Positions 50,901 to 62,746 of a stretch of DNA of 64,000 nucleotides are shown here, piece after piece. Position 1 is the first letter of the stretch. Each line of letters starts with the position of its first letter. Location: assembly GCA_000727475.1 (NCBI GenBank), contig KL647305.1, positions 2,427,255-2,491,254 on the forward strand. The letters run 5' to 3'. Below the pieces are notes generated by a model. It did no database searches. It had not been told where the DNA came from and worked only from the letters and a program-made list of their open reading frames with translations. The stretch comes from Sarcocystis neurona. Lineage: Eukaryota > Apicomplexa > Conoidasida > Eucoccidiorida > Sarcocystidae. The translations under genes and the position numbers were made by a program.

Positions 50901-53533
50901 CAAGAGCAAATCAAACTCTTCAAACGCCAACCCGCTTTGCTTGCGAGGAGAGGCATAAAAAGACACGTGAAGGCGTCGTTGGCAGAGCTAGCGTCCCACC
51001 TGGTAGGTATCCGCTGCTGCCTCTGTGTGCAGCCGCGGTGGCCGCAGCAATACAAGCAGCCTTCAGAACAGTGAAGCACCGGTGGCAAAGCCGTGCGTCA
51101 TCGTAGCTGATCGTATAAACGTTTCTTCGCAAGGTAATTTTGGTCCTGCGCTGACAGCGGCGGCGTGCACCAGTCCACCTCGAAAGCAGGGCATATGTGA
51201 ACATGAGAGAGACAAGCAGGGGCGAGTCGGGGTTCACAAGTAGACGCATTGAGAATGAGTTGAAGGTGACAGAATAACGGCAGGTTCAATTCAACCACCT
51301 TTTGCGTCGCAAGTGCCCATGCTGCAGATTGATTCGTCCGCCACTCCCACGCTATTATACGTAGGACTATTGCCGGGAGGGCAGGCTTTCAGGCGTGCTA
51401 CACCTCGCAAACGTAGGCACCTCATTATCAAACAGATGCACTGCTACGACGTTGGTGTTTTGCAGCAGAGGTACTACCACCTGCTTTTTTTACCGCTGCT
51501 TCCAGTCTCACCGTTGCCCTGGTTCTGCAAAGAAATGGAACGCCACTGATCGCATCGTCTACACGCTGCCTCCACATCTCTTTGCCGTCCTGCGTGTGAC
51601 ACTTCAGTTTGCGGTGGAACGTTCAGCTAGAGTTTGTGGTTGCCGTGCTGTTGCAGGCATTGCATTGAGGTGGCTTACCAGGAAACGTTGCCGCTGTCAT
51701 GCGTGTGCGACTATCCTTGCTGCGTGGACAGGAGACGCTCACCTGCGTGACACTCGAACAGCAGAAAAGGTCGAAGAAGCGCAACTCTCTTCTCCCAGTG
51801 GTGCCCCGGTGCGCCTCGCCGCAACAGAGTTCCCTTCCCTGCAAGAGACCTTAAGGCCACAGCATGGAAGGCAGCGGCCAGAGAGTCAAGTCGACGAAGT
51901 GGAGCCTCAGCGCACGCTCCGTCAACAGCTCCAGCACGAGTGTACTCCCCGCCAGTTACTTCAGCAGCAGGGCTGTACACAGCCGCAGGCGAAAGGAGGA
52001 GAAAGTCCGCTTCCGCAGCAGGCGTCGTTGAGTCTCTTGTCGTGTGTGCAGCTTGCAGAGGAACTGCGGCGTTTTCGGAACCGCTCGGTCGGAATGCTTG
52101 TGTCGGCTATCAAGGGCGAGTGGCAGCGTCGCTTTAGCAGTCAGGCGCCCTCCTTGAGTACGTGCATGTCTTCTTTCAAAATAAAGCAGTTGAAGACGCT
52201 GCTGCTGGAGGTGCCCAACTTGCTGATTCTAGGCTCTGGCGGCACGATGCGAGTCTCCACTATCGAACACGCCGTGCAGTTTTGTCGACCCTTTCCTCCG
52301 CCGATTTCTGCGGTCGTGAGTTCTCCTTCCGGCAAACGCGTTGCCTGTCCGATGACTATGACTCCTTCCAGCTCCTTGCCCTGCTTCCGCGCCCACATAT
52401 ATACGCACGACAGTCAAAGTAACCTTCCGTTTCCCCTGGCTGGTGTGCCGGCAGCCGCAGGCAGAGCAGTCGCTCAGCCTGAGCCCGTTCTCGAAGTCTC
52501 TGCCGCTGACTCTGTCGCGGGTTCGACAGGGAAAGAAGAGGTGCACACGGCAGGAGACCCGAAGCCACTTTGGCAAGCAGATCGCTCGAAACACCACGAC
52601 ACGCCCCAGACAGCTCCAGCAAGGCAGCAGCTGCACAGGAGTGCCAAGGAGACAGAGACCTGCGCTCTACAGGAGCAGGAAACGAGAGAGTCCCGTTGTA
52701 GTGCTCTTTCTCCACCCACGCCCTCCAAAAGGCTGACAGACACAGCACTACGAAGACAACAGCGGCAGCCTCCTTCAAATGCGTTGAGAGTCGAGAGCGT
52801 GCAGGGGCTCGAAGGAACCGCTGAGCCATTCCAAACAAAAAAGCCGGGGACAAATAAAGCGCGGGACGAGAGCAGCAGCAGCACCTCACACTGCAGTGGG
52901 GGTACTGTGGCTGAAGGTGCAAAGCAGAACGCTGGTGACCCGGTGCAGGAGGAAGCTAATTCGGCGGAAGACAGCTCTTTCAACAGACCTAAAACTGTTC
53001 CCCTGCCACAGGGAGCAACAGCGCCCTCCGTGCCGACGACCTCACAGACAGAACGCTCGACACAAAGAAAGACCGAAGAGAGAGAGACGTCAGCTGTGGA
53101 AGATGCAGGGGCACCCGCAGCCGTTCTCTCTCCTGACGCTACGGAGACAGAGAAGGGAGTACTCCTTACACCATACAGAGCAGGTGGAACACAAGCTGCA
53201 ACGCAAACAGGAAGGGAGTCGAACCAGTTGAATGAACATGGAACAGCTGACCAGGTGACAACCCGCACGCCGAAGCAGCAAACCCAGCAGCTGGAAAGCA
53301 GCCCTGATGACAATGTGAAGGTGGAAAGACAAGAAGACAAAAGTTTAGGCCAGATTAAAGTGGAAGAACGTCTCCTTCGCCTAAGCAACTTGCAGGGGGA
53401 GGCTTTCGACGACCTCAAGAGAATCTGTATTGAGGTCCAAAGACAAGAGCGAGTCTCAGAGGAAGTGCAAGAAACCGACGAAGAGCAGAAACAGCAGCTG
53501 CGCATGCAGTTGCAGCGCTGTCTTGCAAAGTGA
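41985..53533 (+). CDS. giant LOTUS/OST-HTH-domain protein (three LOTUS-like domains)
   Basis: LOTUS domains bind RNA or helicases and occur in germline/meiosis regulators. Model: exon 1 41985-43700 (ATGATG start), donor CACCC|gtaagc; exon 2 43910-51002, donor CCACCTG|gtaggt; final exon open to TAG-type end at 53533, start uncertain (51393 is phase-compatible). About 3,650 aa. LOTUS-like 1, about 45460-45680: LTHLQVLTVVRHASGAG, PLRLTDLPAAFLKEHN, LDLRSLGLLHIREVI. LOTUS-like 2, 46220-46845: SVMKELLQHLLVSLIADALH, a roughly 110-residue low-complexity insert, then GIPLQLLPTLWQLKYGVRCN and YASLRGFIIDALPCL. LOTUS-like 3, 52040-52290: SVGMLVSAIKGEWQRRF, FKIKQLKTLLLEVPNLLIL. The rest is Gln/Ser/Glu-rich with a ten-proline run and a Lys-rich block near 49880. 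Family assignment is moderate; treating the three exons as one gene is inference. Confidence 0.6.
43701..43909 (+). other. predicted intron in the LOTUS gene
   Basis: Donor CACCC|gtaagc and acceptor gtgctgcgtgcag|AGG are both phase 0. The interval is AT-rich (tatctatttatgtatttattc), unlike its flanks, and its 5' reading frame ends within 300 bases. It joins the two large open frames. Confidence 0.5.
43910..43970 (+). other. ten-proline run next to the predicted exon start
   Basis: FGPPPPPPPPPPCCV directly follows the predicted acceptor. It is the longest single-residue run in the window and is encoded by CCT/CCA/CCC mixtures rather than a CAG-type repeat. Confidence 0.7.
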
Positions 53534-54054
53534 GCTATTTGTGTACGGCTTCGACTCCTCTGTCTTCCCTCTCTTCGCTCTATGCGTACACAGGAAAGCC
53601 TTAAGACACCGAGTCGTTGTGTCTCCAGCCACTATTTCTTCCACTGTCTGCGATCGAGCAACCTGTCCGTTGCTGCTAGGAGCCTAGCCCAGCAGGCCAG
53701 GCTAGCCTGCTAGCTATTTCGCTTACTGCGGGCAAGGTAAATGACACACAGGGCCCGTGGCTCCGCCGACCAGGGACGCACGCACAGCGTGCAGATATTT
53801 ATCAGGACCTGCATACATATACATGGATATACAAACGTAGATCCACACATAGATCTACACAGCTCTTACACGATAGGTTCGTAGATACAGCATATATATA
53901 TATATATGTATGCAGGTATATGTCTGGGTGTCCTTATATACACACACAAGTAGGTATACCTGTGAACCGAGTGCGTGTATCTGTCTAGGTATGCTTATAT
54001 ACACATATAAGGAGCTATGCGTGTGAACAGATAAGTTAACATATATATAAGTGA
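53534..54054. other. intergenic, microsatellite-rich
   Basis: Lies between the stop codon of the LOTUS gene and the next plus-strand gene. It holds an inverted-looking AGCCTAGCCCAGCAGGCCAGGCTAGCC segment near 53680-53712 and TA/TACA-rich repeats from 53800 to 54050, including a TA tract at about 53891-53908. No gene seen. Confidence 0.55.
53891..53908. repeat. TA dinucleotide microsatellite
   Basis: Short pure TA tract within a longer TATACA/TATGCA-rich interval. Confidence 0.85.
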
Positions 54055-57000
54055 ATGTGCGTACACATGTGCAAACTGGCACTCCCGATATTAACGCCTC
54101 TTCAATGTTGGTTTGTACACCTGCGCCTGCTGAATCTCATATCCTTCAGGCTGCTGCTGTCCGTTGTTGAGTACCGCTGTTGCGGGGGTTCCATACCGGC
54201 CGCAAACAAGAGTAACCTGCTCAATGGCTTCACTGTTCGGCAGACGGAGGAGGAGGCGGGGACGCACCAGCAGCGCTTGCTCTCTGTTTCTTCGAAAACA
54301 GCAAGCACGGGGTCAGCAGCAGTGAAACTAGCAGCAGCTTCGGAGAAGTCGAGTAGCTGTAGCCGGACACGGAAAAACGGTGACGGAGAGGGACGGAAAG
54401 ATTCGAACAGCGCAGCTGCCCAGCCAACCCGTGACGTGGCTGCGTCCGAACACAACACAACGCAGAGAGGAGAGCAGTTGCTGTGTAGGAGGCATGACGC
54501 TGTTGCCGAAGCTGAAGAAGAGGAGAAAGAGTGGGCAGACTTGCTGCAGGACTTGTCCGTCTTGAGGTTAGGCAGACGAAAAGAGCACGGCAGGGCGCTG
54601 CTTGGGGAAGCGGCACCAGCCGCAGAACCAGCAGCAGGAGTGGTGGTAGCAAAACAACCGCCACCTCGAGGAGACAAAGCAGACGAGACAAAAGCTGCAA
54701 ATCTCGCGGTAACCTTCGCAGCATCAGTGTGGAAGGTGCCAGAGGAGAAGGCAGTGCGCTCACGTGCAGCCACAGATGGGGAGGAGCAGCAAGAGTGCAG
54801 GAAAGAGCAAGGGCAATCGCAGCGCCAGCCGCACCAAGGACTGAGGATGCTGCAGGGGGTCAGTTCGGAGCAGCAGACGCGAGAAGAGTGCCAAGAAAGG
54901 GTACAGCGGCCTCAGGAAGAGGAGCTAAACGAACGGAACAGAACAGGAACACGGGAAAAGGAGGAGCTGCCGGGCGAGAAGGGTGCGCACGAAAAAAAGC
55001 GCTTTCCTTTCTTTTGTGAAGAGAAAGAGCAAGTGCAACAGCGGTCGGCGTCCGCAGAGGACCCCGAAGGTTCCGACAAGACCATACGGAACAGAGAGAC
55101 AAGCCTTTTTGCATCTCCTGCGGAAGTTCGCCAGCTGCGGAAGCTCGTAGGTTTTTAAGAGACAGTTTTGTCAAAGCCCTGTCCTTTGCAGCAGGGCATG
55201 TGTAGCCAATGGCGGGCGTATACACTTATACGTATATACACACACACGTGTAGACACACACACACACATACACGTACATATCTGTGTGTACATCTGTGGA
55301 TATGTAGACAAATACCTACAAATATATACGTAACACGTTTAAGTGTAAGCGGGAGGTCTCCCATCGTTTGCGTGAAGTAGCCTGCTGGCGTGAGACATTT
55401 TCATCAGTAGGACCGCCCCTCCGGGCACGTGTGCCGAACAGAAAAGGCAGTCTACACACGTGCATGAACTTAGAGGTCCTGAAGCAGGTCCGGCCGTCAC
55501 TGCTGTCTTGTCTTCTCCTACTGCAGAAGTGACCAGTGTCAGCGATCGCGTTCGCCGGTGGTGCTTCTCAGGAGCCACGAGTGCCTTGTGTCCCAGACTT
55601 GAGTGAGGTAGCAGAGCAGCTGCGATTACCAGGGACACCAGAAGAGACAGAAGAGGTGTGCTGCCTGGTGACGTCCAGACGTCCCATTTCTACTTAGCTA
55701 CCGGAACCGCGGACATTCATTTGCACTGCAGAAAGGCTCTTGCACCTTGCGTGTGTGACCCGCTATCCTGATCTATCTGAGGAAGCGCGGGCCACATCAG
55801 GAGCGAGATAGACTTTGTCAGTGCTCATTCGACCGTCGACGCGTGCCTATTGCGCGAGAGACGACGAAAATAGATGCGACACACACAAATCGCAGCCCAG
55901 GTCTCGTCAGCGCATTCGCATGTCGCCGCTGGGAGGTTGTTGTTGCCCTCGCAGGGCTATACCGGAGTTCCTTTGAGAGAAGTGCTGAGAGAGTGGAGGC
56001 GATCGTGCAGTCGTCTGTACCAGGAGTTGGACTGCATGCGTCACTGCTCTGGAGGAGGCGCAGAGACGCGCAGCGACAGCTGCAGCATCAAGGCGAACGG
56101 TAGCGACAGCGTGGGCTGTAGTCGCAGGGCCAGCGCTTGCAGCGGTAGTTTCACAGACAGCAGCTGCGGCCACAGCACGAGCACAAAGCCGTTCGCTTTG
56201 TCTGCGCACACGCTTCCAGCGGCCCTCCTCGCGGCCGCGGGATGGTCATCGGTACGTCACGAAGAAAGAAGGCAAACAGCCTTCTCTCGGGGTTACACTG
56301 ATTACTTTCCACAGAGCCCCCTTATTCAATTGTAGAAAGTTGACACCCTTCTGCTGAAGTACAGCACTTCACCCACGAGCAGAGGTGGTACCGGGGAAAA
56401 CGTCTCGCAGGGGACGGCGCAGAGGATGGTTCTTCGTCTGCGAAAAGGCCTTTCTTGCAGCGGTGCCAAGCGTCTACGTGTGAAATCAGTGGAGCTACGC
56501 AGACTTTGAAAGCTGCTCCCGATGCAGCAACACAAACAAATAGAAGCAGCACTGCTAGAGGTTAGAGAGAGGGTGACCTTGATGAAGGTAGACCAGTGTG
56601 TACGTTCCTCCTCTGCCTGGAAGCTGAGTACGCCTGCGACTAATAGACACAGCCGAGAAAGCCAAGCTAGCGCATAAACCTGACGCCTGCAAGAAAACTG
56701 ACAAGTGCATTTGTCGGGGGGGACGGACGAATCCTTCGGAGATGTCACCAAGCCTAGACGTGTGCAACAGCAGTGCCTACAAGAGGACCTGCCTGCATCA
56801 CAGCTGCGCTGGAGGATAGGAACAGAGCTTCACCAACACACAGACAAGACACGCCGTTGCACTAGAACCGAGGTAGCTCATGCCCGAAGATACTGATCAA
56901 TGCGCATCAGCAAGGCACAGGTGGGAACTCAGCGTACGACGGAGGCAGCTGGCCATGGGCTCTGCAGCCTTTCCTCTGCTTCCTCCTGTTCATGAGGTGC

Positions 57001-60000
57001 TGCTGCTCCACACGCTGTCTCTCCAGGGAATTTCTCTCCTGTAATTGGCTTTTGTTTATTGAGATCTCTTTTTCTGACGGAGCACGGCCCTCTTTGAACA
57101 CTCGTTGCTAGCACACGGCGCTGCCACGCACAAAAGACTTACGCCGAACGTTTCTTCTCTCTTGGTTTCTCTGTCTCTTTTCCTCTCCTAAGTGCTGCTT
57201 AGATCTTCCCTCGTCGACTAGTAACTGACAGAAAAACGCCACGAGTGGGCTGCATGCGTGCACTGCAGGTGCTAAGAGGCTTTCTACTACAGAGCCCTGA
57301 GGACCACGAAGACGGGGAGCGGCGTTTCTGTCTCGCGTGCGAAGAAAACGGCGACGTTGACTGTTATGCTGAATCGCTTACATCCTTTGTCTCTCGACAA
57401 GCGCACCCTATCCCTGCTGCTGGCGCTGCAGTCTTCGAGGCTTCGACAGATGATACGCAGTCGCAAAATCAGTCAAACGGCATGCAGCATCTCGAGCGAC
57501 CCCAGCACGAGCATCAGCAGCAGGTCGCGCAAGAGGGGAAAGCTCGGCAGCAGCAGCAGCTGCTGCGGGAAGAATCACTACACATTTCCTTGTTCAGTCA
57601 CGCGAGCAGTTGCTGCACCAGCGAGTCGTCAGGCATACACGGTAGAACCCTCACACAGGAGCAGAAGCGTCAGACGTCGCAAGAGCAGCGTCCGACTGCC
57701 CAGGAGAAGCAGTCACCGCCAGAAAGGAAGACGCTGCAGCAGCAGGTTTGCCAACAGCAGGATCCCCATCACACACTACACTGCAGAGCTCTGAGTGCAA
57801 CTGCCTCAACGCTTTTGAGAGACGCACCTGCTCCTCCGGCGCAGGCCGGCGGGACTTCTCAGCAGCACCGCCCGAGGGCAAAGGAGGTGTTTTGCAAATC
57901 AGCGGAGGAGTTCATAAATGCAGCACCAGGGGTTGCCGCTACGCTGCAGGGCAGCAGCTCACAGGCGGTGGGACCGCTGGAAGAAACGAAGAGTCGACAG
58001 GACCGACTAGAGCAACAGCAGCAGCACGGGACTGTGACGCAGTGTATCCTGTATCCTCAACTAGGGGACCGGGCTCACGGCCAGCAATTTCAGCGGCAAC
58101 ACGAGCAACAGCAAGAGCTGCGGCCCCCTGTAGAGACGCACCAGCATCCTAGGCTAGCTCTGCAGTATGTTTTGCACCAACGGTTGCAGCAGTCGCTGAA
58201 AGCGCGAGGTTTTGCGCCGACCTTCTGCAACGGTGTTGCTGCCTTCACGGCTCAAGCAACAGAGCAGTGTAGGCTGTCAGGCCAACGACGTGGTCCCTCA
58301 TCCGTGTCCCCCGCCGCCGCTGCACGCAGTCCACACGGGCGGCCTGCTGCACCAGCGCGTCGTCTTCCCTATTCCTTTCTGCGTCTGCAGCAAAACATGA
58401 AGGCGCTGCAGACCCCTCCAGAACAGCAGCAGCAGCAGTACCACAACTTTCTGCTGCAGCAAGCAGCAACTCAATCCCAATGCACAGGGCAGCTGCAGGC
58501 CCCGCAACCGCAGCACCAGCGCTCGCAGCTGGAGCAGCTGCCTCCTCAACAAGGCTTTTTCGTGCAGGAACAGATGACCTCTAGTGCATACTCCCCATCA
58601 CAGCAGCACGACCCGCAGCAAAACCAGCAGCAGCAGACGCCACCGCAGCAACTTACGCAGCGGCTCCAGGGAAAGCGGATCTTGCTGCAGCAGCCGCAGC
58701 AGCAAGCCGAGCTCCATGGACCACCTCAGCAGCCGCTGGGAAGTCTACCGGACTGCGTGGAAGCCGGTAGCGCATCAAATTACCTGCCGGCTTTTGTGCT
58801 GCAGCGGACGCACCCAATTATCCAGCGTGTTGCGGCTGCCTTCTCCGCTGAAAATGAACTGCTTGCTGCTTCACCGGCGAAACGCCCCCCCTGCAAACCA
58901 GAGGATGCAACACCTGCCGCTCTCTCTTTGACTGCATGCAGCCCTGCCTCGTCACACGCTACGGCTGCCCTCGCCAGACAGGGTTGCTTTCCTTCCAGCG
59001 AAATGCTTCGACAGTGCAGACTTGTTATACCGCAGGAGCAGCGGTCGAGCAGCGGTAATGGCAGAAGCGAGTCAAAAACAGTTTTCTGTGCTTCGTGCTG
59101 CGCCCCTTCTGTGTCTGTCTTCTTTAAAGCTTCCGACGGCCTCGCGCCGCCCTGCAGCAGGAGCAACAGCAAGACGGCTGCTGCTGCTGCAAGTGCAGCC
59201 GGGTGGCCGGGTCGCTCCGCAGCTGCTCCCCGTTACGAGGAGAAGCAGCACGGCTTTGTTCCTCTTACAAGCCGCGCTAGTACGGCGTCTGCAATGTGCA
59301 ACCAAGAGAAGCAGTATGCGTGTCGCGAACCTGCAGTAGCACCTGTGCTGCCTCTCACACAGCAGCAGGAGCAGCCACATGCACACGACGTTGTTGCTGA
59401 CTTCCACGAGAGTGAGAGGGACACTCAGCGGGACACAGCTTCAGGTGCAGCGCCCAAAGGAAACAGGAGTGACCCCAGTCTGGTTCTGGGCAGTAACCTC
59501 CAGCAGCTGTTAACACGTTTGTTGCTGCTTGATCCGGCAACGGCAGCTCCTCCTGGTTCTGCTGCAGTCGCTCCTTCAGCTGTTCTACCTCCTTCTGCGC
59601 CGTCAGGGCTACATAACGCACTACAGAAAGCCGCTGCTGCAAAAGCCGAGACAAGTGTCACTGACGTCGCGCTTGATAGTCGACATGAGCCGTCTACCGC
59701 GCACAACCATTTCATAGCGACGAAGTACGCCAGAGCGACACTGTCGTCTTTTTTAGCGAGAAGTCGTACGACCGGTGGCGGTGTGCCTCCGGTTCAGTCA
59801 CCAGAGGCGGCGCCGAGACTTACCGCTCCTGCTGCTGCTACTGCTGTTCGGAGTTCGTGCGCCTTCTGCTGCCCTCCGGAGGGCTGTCGATGTTACGGCG
59901 ACAACGGCAGCAGAAACAGCAACAGGGGCCTGCGAGAGCACGCTGCTGACAGCTCGGTCACGGTCCCCAGCGTACACCAGCAGCGACCACCGATACAGAC

Positions 60001-62746
60001 AGAAGCCCCAGTGGGGTTCGTACCCCAGCCTTTGAAGCAGCACGCTGAGCCCCTGCACCAGCGGCAAGAGCAGGTAAGCCGCAGAGGTAGGAGAGGGACG
60101 GACGCGTGCAGCGCTTGGGGCCTACTGCAACAACTGATGGCCAGCTGCACCCCGCCGGGAATACGTACAAGTAGCAGTAACACTGGAGCATCTTTTCCTG
60201 GTGGACGGATATCGTCCCCTGCTTCTCGCAGTACAGAAAGAGAAGTGGGGGACGTCGCAGCACACTCGACTCCGCTGAGGAATGCAGAGAGCGCGATGAT
60301 GCTCCTCGACCAGTTGCAGCACCAGGTGCACGCCCGGGAACCCCGCAGTGGCACCACCGCTTATTACAATGCCAAAGGCAAGCTCGTGCCCCAACGGCAG
60401 CACCGGCACAGCACTCAAACTTCGCAGCCTCGCAGCCAGCGGCAGACGGTGCTGGGTGGCCTTCCCTCTGTACCCCATCAACAAGCAGAGCAGGAAGTCT
60501 GGAAGCCGGACGTAGAACAACAACACGCGCTTCAACACACAGGACAGTACGAAGAAGAGTTGCAGCGGCAGCAGAACGTCGGAAAAAAAAACGGAGAAGT
60601 AGTTCAGCAGCGGCAACAGGTTAGCAGGCAACACCACGGGGAAAACCAACAACGCCAGAAGCTACCGCAGCAGAGCCAACGCAGCCAGCAGCAACGGCAG
60701 GCAGAGCTTAAATATAGGTCACTACAGCGCCCACCGCTCGACTGTCTGGAGCTGTGTGGTGAGACGAAGCCGCTCCCGTCTTGTCCACGTGTCCAGCTGA
60801 TTTCTCAGCTCCAGCCGTGTAGGCGTGCAGAGGGCCAGCAGCAGCAGCGCCGCAAGCCCCTGCCTCCTTCTCCCGTCGTTCGACTCAGCTCTGAGCGGCT
60901 TCAGCAGGAGATTAAAAAAGGCGCCACTCCATCGACCGGACGGCAAACATCCCATCTCTCTGCAGGCACATCAGCTGACCCAGGAGTACCAGAATCTGAA
61001 GCAGCAGCGAAGCACGCTGCTGCTGCAGCATACTGTCGGGGAGAGGTAGGCGTAGCACCTAACGGGGCGTTACTACCGACACGAGGCGCGACAGCCATCA
61101 AAGAGGCAAAAAAGGGATCGCGAGACCTTTGCATGGTTGGAACAGCAGCAACAGCAACATCGAGAACAGCTCGTGTGAACCCGGCGTCACTGAGCACGGC
61201 TGAACTGGGAGATTCACGAGCAGCACGCGCGCTCAACGTAGTAACAGCCATCACAGGTAGAGGGCGACTGACACACGCCACAAACCTAGATGGTGCCGAA
61301 GCAGAGGGAACAACGGCCGATGGGAGTCCTGCACAGCCTGAAGGCTGTTGCCTTCGCGATCGCAGAAGCTCTTCTACTCGTGGTGCTGCGGAAAGCCTCT
61401 CGGGGGGAAGAAACGATGTCGCTGACTGCGTCGTCGCCCTCACTGAAAAGAGCAGCTGCCCTCGCGACGCGGCGAGCAGCGGAACTGTCCGCGGACGCGT
61501 TTCCACAGCAGTTGCACCGAATCTGAGCCCTAGAATTCGACTAAGAGACACGCGACTCCTGCAGCAGCCTAGACAGCAGGAGCCGCAGCAAGCGGGCGCC
61601 CAAAAAGAGCTCGGGAGGCACGAAGAAGCGGAGATGCGACAAAGCGACCGGGTCCCGCACCGTCAACCACTGCCAGGGTCGCAACAGCTGCGAAGACAGC
61701 AGAGTAAGAATGCGGAGTCCGCGCAGCGAGCAGGTACCACACCGAGTCCATCTGCGTCTCCTGCGTCCACTGATGCTGCGCCAGTGAAGAAGGCCTCTCC
61801 CTTCGTCGATCGGCAAAAGCCACAGCAACGGGAAGATAAAAACTGGGAGCAGCAGCCGCCAGCGGGGCCACTGCAGCACCCGTGGAGTGAGCAGCCGCAG
61901 GGACAGCTGATGTGTGGACAGGGGCCTTCAGGGAGTGGAAGACCAGACGGCACAGAGGATGAGAAACTTGGAAGGGCGAAAGGCGCAAGATCGCAAAGAA
62001 CTTCGCACCAGCAAACACAGCAGTCGCATGATCTTTCCGAAGACGACAATGCGAAAAACGACGCAGGTCGGCGAAAGCAGCGAGACACACGGGACGATCT
62101 TTCAAGTTACGCGCGACGAATATTTGCGCAGCTAAACAGCTGCACCAGGACAGGAAGAACAGGGACTAATAGCCGACCCAGTCCCAGCAGCAGCCAGGGA
62201 TGTAGTGCAGTGGAGGAAGGCAAGTCTCCGACGCCGCACTATCGCCGTGAGGCTGCGAAGCAGCTGCGTGAACCAGCGGTACGCAGGCAGCAAGCGGAAC
62301 AGCTGCAACTGCAACTGCAGCAGGAGACACCGAAGGACACGAAGCAGACCCCGCAGCAGAGGCAGCCACATGCTGAAGCGACACACACCGACATCTTTTG
62401 GCCAACTACGCGCCGGCATGCAGAAGTAACCGCAGCAGGACCTGCGTTCAAACGTCAAACAGCCAGCTGTCGCTCCGAAATGCCCGGCATTAACAGCGGC
62501 AGTGCGCCAAACAGCGGAAGCAGCAGCAGAAGCTTTCCTTCCACGGGTGCGTCCGGTGAGCAGCGAGGCGATACGAAAAGACAAAGCCACCACAGTAAAC
62601 TTCAGGTGGCTTCGACAGGATCAAGTTCCCGCCTACAACGAGCAGCAGCAGCTGCTACGCACGACAGTGGCGATAGACAGAAAGGCAGGAGAGCAACGAT
62701 TGCTTCTAGGACGCATGCGGTACCGGCCTTTTGGAGAAGAAAATAA
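54055..62746 (+). CDS. Gln-rich protein, unidentified (phase-consistent exon model)
   Basis: I do not recognise the family. Model: exons 54055-55146, 55955-56251 and 57269-62746, all phase 0, about 2288 aa. Joins: CGGAAGCTC|gtaggt to gttgccctcgcag|GGC; GGTCATCG|gtacgt to gcactgcag|GTG. Across the first join the text runs SPAEVRQLRKL then GYTGVPLREVLREWRRSCSR, a continuous charged helix, which supports the join. Exon 1 is Glu/Lys/Ala-rich with EEEEKEWADLLQDLSVLRLG. Exon 3 opens VLRGFLLQSPEDHEDGERRF and a Cys-bearing CLACEENGDVDCYAESL, then is over 1,700 residues dominated by Gln runs of two to five from CAG/CAA, with Ala, Ser and Pro, and ends at TAA. No domain is visible. The start at 54055 and intron 2 (over 1 kb) are uncertain; the exons may belong to more than one gene. 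Confidence 0.5.
55237..55275. repeat. CA dinucleotide microsatellite
   Basis: Two CA tracts (ACACACACACG and AGACACACACACACACACATACACG) inside the predicted first intron of the Gln-rich gene. Confidence 0.85.
57480..58720 (+). repeat. interrupted CAG (Gln) codon tract
   Basis: Dense CAG/CAA codons in the Gln frame, with runs up to five, interrupted by His, Arg, Leu and Pro codons. A second Gln-dense part lies at about 60480-60720. No pure array exceeds about five units, so this is old or constrained repeat rather than recent slippage. Confidence 0.75.

Noticed and set aside
52474..53505. 343-codon minus-strand Cys/Ser-rich frame
   Set aside because: Antisense of the terminal LOTUS-gene exon, again explained by codon-biased repeats.
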